DNA of 7,771 bases from Methanobacteriota archaeon (GCA_903930485.1 CAIYYO010000309.1:1-7771), one strand, 5' to 3'; shown: positions 1-6,846, counted from the first letter of the stretch. Numbers and translations: made by a program. The notes: generated by a model from the letters alone, not told the origin.

Positions 1-438
1 CCTATACAGATCGTTATGCGTTCCATTAACCTGGACTTATCCGACTACTTGAACGCCCTGAAGAGGCGCATCGTGCAGAGGGACGACAAGATGTCTCTCG
101 CGTATTATGAGCATTTCTCGGAGTACATGTATGACTACATCAAGACAAATAAGATCAACGACAGGCTGTTTTACATCATCATCCCGGCGAAGAGGTTCAC
201 GGACGATACTAAGACGATATTGAACCTAGAGGACCGGAGTAAAGCGATCATCGAGACGCTGGCGCTTTCTGGCATCATCGCGGAGAGGCTTGGGAACAAG
301 CAGCTTTTGAACATGTATGCCTCCTATTTTACGGAGTCTTTCAGGCTTGACGAGGAATTCGTGTCGCCTATAACGATGTATCGCAGGATGTGGCATGAGG
401 CTCCAAAGAAGTATTATCACGTCAGCGAAGACATGTAA
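1..438 (+). CDS. TraC-like type IV secretion accessory protein, 5' end cut by the window
   Basis: The frame is open from base 1 (P-I-Q-I-V precedes the first visible Met at base 16), so the true start lies upstream and only the last 145 residues are seen. The visible part matches the pattern of the small TraC-like proteins found just before VirB4 ATPase genes in Gram-positive, CPR-bacterial and archaeal conjugation-type loci. These features are an opening strand (PIQIV), a basic helix (DLSDYLNALKRR), a long helix ending in YIKTNKINDR, a hydrophobic strand (LFYIIIPAKRF), and a closing helix with a G-I-x-AERLG-x-x-x-LLNMY segment. Such proteins correspond to the N-terminal part of VirB4/TraC and are thought to sit with the ATPase at the inner face of the channel. 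No membrane segment is visible. The next gene is a VirB4 ATPase 43 bases downstream, which strongly supports the call. Assignment is by recalled family pattern, not by alignment. Confidence 0.72.
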   Translation, partial: PIQIVMRSINLDLSDYLNALKRRIVQRDDKMSLAYYEHFSEYMYDYIKTNKINDRLFYIIIPAKRFTDDTKTILNLEDRSKAIIETLALSGIIAERLGNKQLLNMYASYFTESFRLDEEFVSPITMYRRMWHEAPKKYYHVSEDM

Positions 439-481
439 GCGGCTTGGATAGGGTATTTCCTGCATCCGATCTCACAATAAA

Positions 482-2893
482 ATGGCATCAACGGGCTTTA
501 AGCTTCCGGAAGGCATATCGGCTCTCATCTTAGGCCCGAAGAAGAAAAAAAAGGCCTCGCCGAAGGAGCTTGGGGAGCAGGACGCAGGTGCTGAAGCCGC
601 CTCGGAGGAGGATAAGGCGAAGGACGACGCCGATGTGGTCGATTATGAAGACCGTCTGATACAGTATCTGACTTCTCCGGCCACCATCATAAGGCACGCC
701 GACGACATCCAGATAGACAAGTTTCACAGAATCATTGCTGCGATCAATTATCCGAGGCTGGTCGAGCCCGGCTGGCTTACTAGGCTGATCGAGATGAACA
801 TGGACTTCGACCTGTCTATCCATATCGCTCCGTATTCTATCGAGTCGACTGTGAAACTGCTTGAGACCGAGATAAAGAAGCAGAAGACCGATCTTTACGG
901 TCTGAAGGCGGAGGGCAAGATCGTTCCTCAGTCGCTTATCCAGAAGCACGACGATACGAAGGCTCTTTTGGAGGCTATCCAGAACGGTACCGAGAAGATG
1001 TTCACTATGAGCCTTTACATCGACTCCAAGGCCCTTGACAAGAAGAGCCTTGAGAAGGTGAGCACTATGATAAAGTCCAAGATGAGCTCCATCATGGTGA
1101 CGCCGAAGGTTCCTTCCTTCCAGATGTATAAGGGCCTGCGCTCGGTTCTTCCGATCCAATTCGACGAATTATCCATTACGAGAGAGATCACTTCTTCGGC
1201 GGCGTCTGCCTGTTTCCCTTTCGCGATCACGTCGCTGGAGCATCATGCGACCGGCATATTGATCGGTTTCAACCAGGTCAACAACATACCGATCATCGTC
1301 GATCCTTTCGAGCTTTCGAATCCCAACATCCTGGTCCTGGGGACGAGCGGCGGCGGGAAGAGCTACACTATCAAGCTTCTGTTGATGAGGGAGTTTCTGG
1401 AGGGCGTCGACATCAACATCATCGACCCGCAGGCCGAGTATACGGACCTTTGCACTACGTTCAAGGGCAAGAGCGTCAAGATCGCGCCTGATTCCGACAA
1501 CGTCATCAATCCGATGGACTTGATGGGCCAGCCTCTGGAGGAGAAGAAGCTGTCGCTGCTTGCGTTCTTCAGGGTTCTTCTGGGGGAGCTTACCGAGGGG
1601 CAGAGGGCTATCCTCGACGACGCCATCGACGGGACGTATGAGGACATCGGCATAACTAAGGATCCGAAGACGTGGTCCAGGAAGCCGCCGACGCTTGAAA
1701 GCCTCTACGACCACATAATCCCGCTGACCCGGTCGGAAAAAGAGATCATCTATAAGCCGGCGATGTCCATCGTGAACAGGCTTAAGGGATACGTCTCCGG
1801 GCCTTTGAAGTTCCTGAACCAGCAGACAAAGATCGAGATGGACAACCGGGTTATTTCGTTCGACGTGAAAGACATCCCGGACATCGGAAAGGGGCCGATC
1901 ATGTTCCTGATACTCGAATACGTCTATAACAATATGAAGAAGAGCCGGAAGAGAAAGGTTCTTTGCATAGACGAGGCGTGGAGCGTTTTCTCGGCAGGCG
2001 AGGAAGGAGAGTATATTTTGAGGCTCGTCAAGACGTGCAGGAAGTTCAACCTGTCGCTTATCATGATAACGCAGGACGTAGAGGACGTCCTCAACTCCAG
2101 GGCCGGCAGGGCTGTGATGACGAACACCGCAACGAAGCTGCTCCTCAAGCAGGACACGACGGTCGTCGACGCCATCAGCGAGAAGTTCAAGCTCAACGAT
2201 GCGGAGACAAGGTTCCTCAGGATAGCCTCCGTAGGGACGGCGCTGCTTATCGCCGAGAACCTCCGGGTGCCGATACACATCCAGTCTTCTCCTGAGGAGC
2301 ACAGGATAATTACGACCAAGCCCGACGAATTATTGGAGATGATCAGGAAGTCGGGGAGGCCGGCTATCGACCGGGAGATGAAGCCCGAGCTCGACATAAT
2401 GGACGTCGTGCAGGACAAAACTCACCTGACTAACGAGCAGATAGACGCGCTCGAAGACATAGGGTTCACGGAGGCGAGAGTGGATTCTCTCGAAGGCAAG
2501 AGCGAGCTCTACATCGTGAAGAACGAGACCGACGATACCGACGAGCACTTCGTCCTGCAGCATATCATATTCGAAGAGGTGAAGAAGTACACCGAGAAGG
2601 TCCTGCTGCATCACACCAAGCTCCCGGACGTGACTTTCGAGACCCCGGACGGGAAGCTGGTCGCAATAGAGATCATTGCAGACATGAGCCTGAAGGCGAA
2701 CATTGAGGCAATGGAAAGCAAATTGCCGGTGCTCAAGAAATACAACGACTACTTCTACGTGGTCAGGGACGCGACGCTGCGGAAATACGAGAGCTTCGGA
2801 GAGATCCTCACGAGAACGCAGGTGCCGACCAAGGTCAAGGCTTATTTCGGAGGCGCAGCCGGAGCCCCGCTGGAAGAGGAAACGCACGCCTGA
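482..2893 (+). CDS. VirB4-family conjugation/type IV secretion ATPase with a C-terminal nuclease-fold-like extension
   Basis: This is an 803-residue cytoplasmic ATPase expected to power DNA or protein transfer as a hexamer at the membrane channel. Order: a low-complexity N-terminus with five lysines (20-24) and an acidic linker (about 30-56); a VirB4 N-terminal domain (about 57-265, with the family-typical INYPRLVEPGWL and LSIHIAP segments); then a HerA/FtsK-like ATPase core. The core has Walker A GTSGGGKS at 287-294, the IDPQAEY segment at 314-320, NPMDL at 343-347, Walker B VLCIDEAW at 493-500 (D497, E498) and the ITQD sensor motif at 529-532. Family members of this type usually end near residue 650 of this numbering. 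Here about 150 residues follow, with PDVTFE (715-720) and AIEII (728-732) resembling a PD-(D/E)xK core whose lysine is missing. The ATG at 482 has no clear Shine-Dalgarno sequence; it was chosen because coding pattern begins there and the previous gene ends at 438. Confidence 0.92.
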   Translation: MASTGFKLPEGISALILGPKKKKKASPKELGEQDAGAEAASEEDKAKDDADVVDYEDRLIQYLTSPATIIRHADDIQIDKFHRIIAAINYPRLVEPGWLTRLIEMNMDFDLSIHIAPYSIESTVKLLETEIKKQKTDLYGLKAEGKIVPQSLIQKHDDTKALLEAIQNGTEKMFTMSLYIDSKALDKKSLEKVSTMIKSKMSSIMVTPKVPSFQMYKGLRSVLPIQFDELSITREITSSAASACFPFAITSLEHHATGILIGFNQVNNIPIIVDPFELSNPNILVLGTSGGGKSYTIKLLLMREFLEGVDINIIDPQAEYTDLCTTFKGKSVKIAPDSDNVINPMDLMGQPLEEKKLSLLAFFRVLLGELTEGQRAILDDAIDGTYEDIGITKDPKTWSRKPPTLESLYDHIIPLTRSEKEIIYKPAMSIVNRLKGYVSGPLKFLNQQTKIEMDNRVISFDVKDIPDIGKGPIMFLILEYVYNNMKKSRKRKVLCIDEAWSVFSAGEEGEYILRLVKTCRKFNLSLIMITQDVEDVLNSRAGRAVMTNTATKLLLKQDTTVVDAISEKFKLNDAETRFLRIASVGTALLIAENLRVPIHIQSSPEEHRIITTKPDELLEMIRKSGRPAIDREMKPELDIMDVVQDKTHLTNEQIDALEDIGFTEARVDSLEGKSELYIVKNETDDTDEHFVLQHIIFEEVKKYTEKVLLHHTKLPDVTFETPDGKLVAIEIIADMSLKANIEAMESKLPVLKKYNDYFYVVRDATLRKYESFGEILTRTQVPTKVKAYFGGAAGAPLEEETHA

Positions 2894-2918
2894 TGCGCTA
2901 AACCGGAAAAAAGTAGAC

Positions 2919-2922
2919 AGGT
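2919..2922 (+). promoter_or_regulatory. Weak Shine-Dalgarno-like AGGT before the gene at 2929
   Basis: AGGT lies six bases before the ATG at 2929. It is a short partial match to the archaeal GGTGA-type site and supports that start, but a four-base match can occur by chance. Confidence 0.3.
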
Positions 2923-2928
2923 ATCCAA

Positions 2929-4719
2929 ATGCATTCCACAGACAGCTTCGACCGTTTCTGGGACGAGCTTGAAAAAGAGAACCTCCTGGGAATAGACCCG
3001 GACACCCTGAGGAAGATCCTTGTCAAGCTTCTCAGCGAATGGGGCCTCACGCTCAAGACCATAGAGGAGACCGAGCGTAAGGACCTCGTCGTCGGTTCGT
3101 CCGACAAGGTGGGAAAAGACGTCGAAACCCTTGTCCGGGTCGAGGAAGAGAACCAGGGCATAGACAAGGACGACGTCGAAGACTTCTATTCCGACATGGT
3201 GGAGCGCGGGGCGCTGAACGCCGTATACTTCACAAACTCCTATTTCACGAAAGATGCCAAGGAATTCGCCGCCGGACTGCCGCTGAAACTCGTCGACAGG
3301 CAGGAGCTTTCGAACCTCGTTTACGACATCGAAGCAGTCATGCTCCGTAAGGCATTCGTATCAGACATCGACGACGCGCACGTCTCAAGATATTTCAAGG
3401 AAAAACTGAAGAACAGGATAACCAACCTGTTCCTCAGGGCCTCGGACAAGATCCAGGAGATCGACCGGAGATACCTGCCGATCGCTTTCTTCTCGTTGAG
3501 GAAGGTTTCGGGCGATACCGAGAGTAGGAAATACGCTTACGTTGACCTGTCCGACGGAGACCTGTATTACATAGACGAAGGCGAGCTCAAGGAGAACGGT
3601 CTCCTGCGCCAGCTACTCGAGTTACCTGAGGAAGCACGCAGGCAATTGCTGGAACTGATAAGCCAGGGAGACATGCTTTACGAGCACGTGCAGGGAAAGA
3701 ATCTTTCGATACTGATGAAGAACGGCCTCGTCGGCATCTACGACAGGAAAAGGTTCAACGGAAACGCGTTCACGCGCGAGGTCGACGCGTTCGCGTCCTT
3801 TTTCGCGGCCGAGCTGGGCGAGTTCGTGGGGATCAAGAGAGGCGACTACCGTAACCTCGAGAATAACCCTGCGAAGAAATACGTGAGCGCGAACTTCCGG
3901 ATGCCCTCGCTAGAGCACCCGTTCGACCTCGAGCACTTCATGGAGATAGCGACGGCCCAGAAAGAATTCGACGCGGATAAAGAGAAGTATTCATCCGACG
4001 AAATATGCGCCCTCCTGAAGGCCCTGACCCAGTCCGCGGAAGTGAAATACAACTATATCGTCTACATGCCGTACTATCGGGCGAAATATACCGGCCCCCG
4101 CGGCGTGAACTACGGACGCGTATCGTCGCTCAAATACAAGCCCTTCTTCCCGAAACCCGGGTCGTACAGCTTCATATATCAAGTCATAAACAAGTTTCCG
4201 GACTTCCCATACCTCATCGTCGCCTTCTTTTACATAAGCGCCTACTGGAGCCAGGCGCCGAAAATGCTGCACGTGTTCGCCTGCGCCCTCTTATTCATCG
4301 CGCTCGCCATCCTCGTCGGAATAGTGCTGAAAGGCATCTTCAGGACCGAGAGAGCGACGCCCTTTTATGCCACCACCGACTACGGCATACCGTTATTCAG
4401 GTACGGTTTCCCGTCGCTGCACAGCCTTGCATCCACCGGCGCAATAACATTCTCGTATTTCATCGATCCCGGAGGGCCGCTCCTCTCGGTCGTCCTCACG
4501 CCGATAGCTGTAGCATACATCTACTCCAGGATAAGGATAGGAGCCCACAACCAGACGGACGTTGTCGGCGGCGCGATCGTCGGATTCTTCCTCGGGATCG
4601 TCGCCGGGATGACAATACTCCGGCTACCCCTGCCGTTGTTCATAGAGATAATACTGTCGGTCCTGGTGGTCGTAGGTCTCGTCTTCTCGGTATTCGCGAG
4701 GATCAGGAATATGAGTTAA
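2929..4719 (+). CDS. Mrr-like nuclease-fold domain fused to a membrane PAP2 phosphatase domain
   Basis: This 596-residue protein has three parts. Residues about 33-131 resemble the Mrr/restriction-endonuclease fold: a helix, KDLVVGS (51-57), the strand VETLVRVEEE (65-74), a helix, the strand AVYFTNSYFT (98-107), KEFA, and LKLVDRQEL (119-127). The usual (Q/E)xK position reads R-V-E, so catalysis is doubtful. Residues about 141-410 match no domain I know; they include two similar strand stretches (YLPIAFFSLR at 182-191, YIVYMPYYRAKY at 376-387) flanking a possible winged helix (222-272). Residues about 427-590 hold five or six membrane segments and the PAP2 signature: K468-x6-R475, then ATP rather than the usual RP; FPSLHS at 494-499, with Leu for the usual Gly; and S533-R534-x5-H540-x3-D544. 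PAP2 enzymes remove phosphate from lipid phosphates or diphosphates. It sits 35 bases after the VirB4 gene and seven before the TPR gene. The PAP2 call is strong, the Mrr call moderate, and the overall role unknown. Confidence 0.82.
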   Translation: MHSTDSFDRFWDELEKENLLGIDPDTLRKILVKLLSEWGLTLKTIEETERKDLVVGSSDKVGKDVETLVRVEEENQGIDKDDVEDFYSDMVERGALNAVYFTNSYFTKDAKEFAAGLPLKLVDRQELSNLVYDIEAVMLRKAFVSDIDDAHVSRYFKEKLKNRITNLFLRASDKIQEIDRRYLPIAFFSLRKVSGDTESRKYAYVDLSDGDLYYIDEGELKENGLLRQLLELPEEARRQLLELISQGDMLYEHVQGKNLSILMKNGLVGIYDRKRFNGNAFTREVDAFASFFAAELGEFVGIKRGDYRNLENNPAKKYVSANFRMPSLEHPFDLEHFMEIATAQKEFDADKEKYSSDEICALLKALTQSAEVKYNYIVYMPYYRAKYTGPRGVNYGRVSSLKYKPFFPKPGSYSFIYQVINKFPDFPYLIVAFFYISAYWSQAPKMLHVFACALLFIALAILVGIVLKGIFRTERATPFYATTDYGIPLFRYGFPSLHSLASTGAITFSYFIDPGGPLLSVVLTPIAVAYIYSRIRIGAHNQTDVVGGAIVGFFLGIVAGMTILRLPLPLFIEIILSVLVVVGLVFSVFARIRNMS

Positions 4720-4726
4720 AAAAAAC

Positions 4727-5692
4727 ATGGACCAAGACACCGCTGAAAAGCTGTTTTCACAGGGAAAAACGATCGATGCGCTGAAAGCCGCGACGGTAAG
4801 CGATCTGGACCTCCTCCTGCGGCTGGGGACCTCGTTTGCCGGAAAGAACGACTCTGAATCGAAGAAGACCGCCCGGAGCATATTGAACCGCGTGATAGAG
4901 CTGAAAGGCGACTCGGCCGTCGCGCACAACAATCTGGCGCTCGTGATGCAGAAAGAAGGCAACTACGACGAAGCCGAAAAAGAATACAAGAACGCAATGG
5001 CAATAGACCCGAACAACGCCATAGTGCACTACAATTACGGGACGCTCATGCACGAGCAGATAAGGTACCAAGATGCCGAGGAGGAGTACAAGAAAGCCTC
5101 GGTGATGGATCCGAGCCTCGCAGACGCGCACTACAACATGGGGACGCTGTTCCAGGAACAGATGATGTACGAGCAATCGGCGAAGGAATATCTCGCGGCC
5201 ATAAAGCTCGATCCGGGCATGGCCGACGCATTCTATAACCTGGGCACGCTCCTGCACAAGCTGCGCAAGTTCGACGACGCGGAAGACAATTACATGAAGG
5301 CTATCGAGGCCAACCCGCACGTGTCCTGCTTCCATAACAACCTGGGCGTGCTGCTTCAGATGCGAAGCGACTATGATGGCGCGGAGAAGGAGTACAGGCT
5401 TGCGGCGAGCATCGACTCCAACTTGGCGGACGTTCATTACAATCTTGGCACGATACTTTACATGAAGAAGAAGGTAAACGAAGCCGAGACCGAGTACCGG
5501 CGCGCGTTAAGCATGCAGCCCAACCATCTCGAGACTCGGAATAACCTTGGCGTGCTTTTGCACGAGCAAAAGAAATACGCCGACGCCGAAACGGAATACA
5601 AAAAAGCCCTCGAGATCTATCCCGAGAACAAGCAGGCTGCAGCCAATCTGCGGCTCCTGGCCGAGGAGGCGGGCAAGCTTAGGAAACAGTGA
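4727..5692 (+). CDS. TPR-repeat protein (seven tandem 34-residue repeats)
   Basis: This 321-residue soluble protein is built almost wholly from tetratricopeptide repeats. Residues 64-301 divide exactly into seven 34-residue units with no insertions, each with the TPR pattern of A/S start, Y-N-L/Y-G/A-T/V-L-L, Y/F-x-x-A-E-x-E-Y, A and P near the end. Residues 30-63 look like a degenerate extra repeat, and 302-321 form a capping helix ending in a basic tail. There is no signal peptide or membrane segment, so it is probably cytoplasmic. TPR arrays are protein-binding scaffolds, and the partner cannot be read from sequence. The ATG is seven bases after the stop of the PAP2-fusion gene, in an A-rich stretch with no clear ribosome binding site. 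Its TGA overlaps the ATG of the next gene by one base, so the two are likely translated together, which makes the RqcH-family protein a candidate partner. An O-GlcNAc-transferase or other catalytic domain is not present. Confidence 0.9.
   Translation: MDQDTAEKLFSQGKTIDALKAATVSDLDLLLRLGTSFAGKNDSESKKTARSILNRVIELKGDSAVAHNNLALVMQKEGNYDEAEKEYKNAMAIDPNNAIVHYNYGTLMHEQIRYQDAEEEYKKASVMDPSLADAHYNMGTLFQEQMMYEQSAKEYLAAIKLDPGMADAFYNLGTLLHKLRKFDDAEDNYMKAIEANPHVSCFHNNLGVLLQMRSDYDGAEKEYRLAASIDSNLADVHYNLGTILYMKKKVNEAETEYRRALSMQPNHLETRNNLGVLLHEQKKYADAETEYKKALEIYPENKQAAANLRLLAEEAGKLRKQ
4916..5629 (+). repeat. Seven in-frame 102-base TPR-coding units
   Basis: Seven contiguous 102-base units encode residues 64-97, 98-131, 132-165, 166-199, 200-233, 234-267 and 268-301 of the TPR protein. 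They are similar at the protein level, but the DNA is diverged (for example, AACCTGGGCACG in one unit and AATCTTGGCACG in another). They are therefore old protein repeats rather than a recent DNA duplication. Confidence 0.88.
5681..5684 (+). promoter_or_regulatory. Shine-Dalgarno-like AGGA before the overlapping start at 5692
   Basis: AGGA lies inside the last codons of the TPR gene, seven bases before the ATG at 5692. It favours that ATG over the GTG at 5689 and fits translational coupling through the TGATG overlap. The match is short, so it is only supporting evidence. Confidence 0.35.
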
Positions 5693-6846
5693 TGAAAACC
5701 CAGCTCACCTCCGTGGACCTGCGTTTCCTGACGCGGGAATTCGCAGAATCGATCTCCGGAGCAAGGATAGACAAGGCTTACCAGCTCGGGGAAAAAGAGC
5801 TCAAGGTCAGGTTCCACGCCGTAAACCGGGGTTCCATGGACCTCGTCCTCGCGCCGGGATACGCCGCCCTGACACGATTCGAGAGGAAAGCCCCGGAGCA
5901 GCCTTCGCATTTCGCAATGCAGCTACGCAAGAACCTGAAAGGCGCGTACGTAACGGCAGTCAGGCAGCGCGGATTCGACAGGATAGTTGAGATAGACATC
6001 CAGGGAGTGGATAAAAGGTACATGCTTGTGGCAGAATTCTTCAGCAGCGGGAACGTTATCTACTGCGACTCGGAAAAAAAGATACTCGGCCTCCTGGAAT
6101 GGCAGAGATGGAAGGACCGAAAGCTCGGAGTAAGACAGACCTACGAGTACCCGCCGGAATCGGCGAATCCTATGGACATCGGCGCCGATTATTTGAAAAA
6201 GATACTCGCAGTATCGGACAAGAAGACGGTCTCGGTCCTGGCGAGAGACGCGGGACTGGGAGGCGTATACGCCGAAGAGGTCTGCCTGCTTTCAGGCATC
6301 GACAAAGACAAGCCCGCAAAAAGCCTGACAAGTAAAGAGATCGATTCCGTTGTCAAGTCCTTCAAGGAGATAGTGGAAAAAATAAACAACGGACAAACAC
6401 ATGCGTCGATCGTATATCTTGAAGGAAAACCGGTAGACGTGATCCCGTTCGACCTCGCCATCTACGAAAAACATGAAAAAAAGCCCTTCCCCTGCTTCAA
6501 TGACGCAGTGGACGAGTTCTTCAGCGGGCAGGAACACGACTCCGCGAAAAAGGGTAAAGAAGACCTTTACGCGAAAGAGCTCGGCAAGATCAAAGAGATC
6601 GAGTCCAAGCAGTCGGAACTCATCGCACGCTTCGAAAAAGAATCCGTCGAATGCAGGAAAGAGGGCGATTCCGTCTACCAGAACCTTCATGCCATAGAAA
6701 CCTTGCTCGCAACCGTGAGGGAAGAAAAAAAGTCGGGCCTGTCCTGGGACGAGGTCGGCAAAAAACTGAAAGGCAAGGAGTTGATGGGCGTAACGATCGT
6801 CAGCGTCGACAATAACGGCCACGTCACGGTCAAGACTACGGAATAA
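5692..6846 (+). CDS. rqcH: RqcH/NEMF (NFACT) family protein lacking the NFACT-R domain
   Basis: Full-length family members bind stalled 60S/50S-type ribosomal subunits carrying a nascent chain, recruit tRNA and help add C-terminal tails for degradation. This 384-residue protein shows NFACT-N at about 1-160: an SVDLRFLTRE start, PSHFAMQLRKNL at 72-83, the Asp96-Arg97 pair within GFDRIVEI that matches the tRNA-binding DR motif of bacterial RqcH, and GNVIYCD at 120-126. A helix-hairpin-helix region (about 165-232), the PFPCFNDAVDEFF segment (265-277) and a charged coiled coil (about 280-345) follow. It ends after the short strand pair GVTIVSVDNNGHVTVKT, where homologs of about 600-680 residues continue into the second coiled coil and NFACT-R. 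The stop is clean and thioredoxin reductase begins 49 bases on, so there is no sign of a frameshift. The ATG at 5692 overlaps the TPR stop by one base; a GTG at 5689 would add one residue. The family call is firm; the function without NFACT-R is uncertain. Confidence 0.9.
   Translation: MKTQLTSVDLRFLTREFAESISGARIDKAYQLGEKELKVRFHAVNRGSMDLVLAPGYAALTRFERKAPEQPSHFAMQLRKNLKGAYVTAVRQRGFDRIVEIDIQGVDKRYMLVAEFFSSGNVIYCDSEKKILGLLEWQRWKDRKLGVRQTYEYPPESANPMDIGADYLKKILAVSDKKTVSVLARDAGLGGVYAEEVCLLSGIDKDKPAKSLTSKEIDSVVKSFKEIVEKINNGQTHASIVYLEGKPVDVIPFDLAIYEKHEKKPFPCFNDAVDEFFSGQEHDSAKKGKEDLYAKELGKIKEIESKQSELIARFEKESVECRKEGDSVYQNLHAIETLLATVREEKKSGLSWDEVGKKLKGKELMGVTIVSVDNNGHVTVKTTE

Noticed and set aside
439..481. 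Possible promoter before the VirB4 gene (TATTTCC about 28 bases upstream of the ATG)
   Set aside because: The match to an archaeal TATA box is poor and the preceding gene is a functional partner only 43 bases away, so co-transcription is the simpler reading.
1169..2302. A 377-codon open frame on the minus strand inside the VirB4 gene
   Set aside because: It lies wholly antisense to well-supported VirB4 sequence including both Walker motifs, and its translation is rich in Arg, Leu and Asp with no domain pattern, as expected for a shadow of GC-biased third positions.
4005..4784. A 259-codon open frame on the plus strand overlapping the PAP2 domain and the start of the TPR gene
   Set aside because: It is a shifted frame of a region coding for conserved PAP2 motifs. 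Its translation is Arg/His/Pro-rich, with no hydrophobic core pattern.
4916..5629. The 102-base repeats as a recent tandem DNA duplication or CRISPR-like array
   Set aside because: The units are diverged in DNA and there are no spacers. They are ordinary coding repeats of the TPR fold.
5692..6846. The short RqcH-family gene as a frameshifted pseudogene
   Set aside because: The frame is intact, the end comes at a natural domain boundary, and no NFACT-R-like sequence follows in any frame before the next gene.
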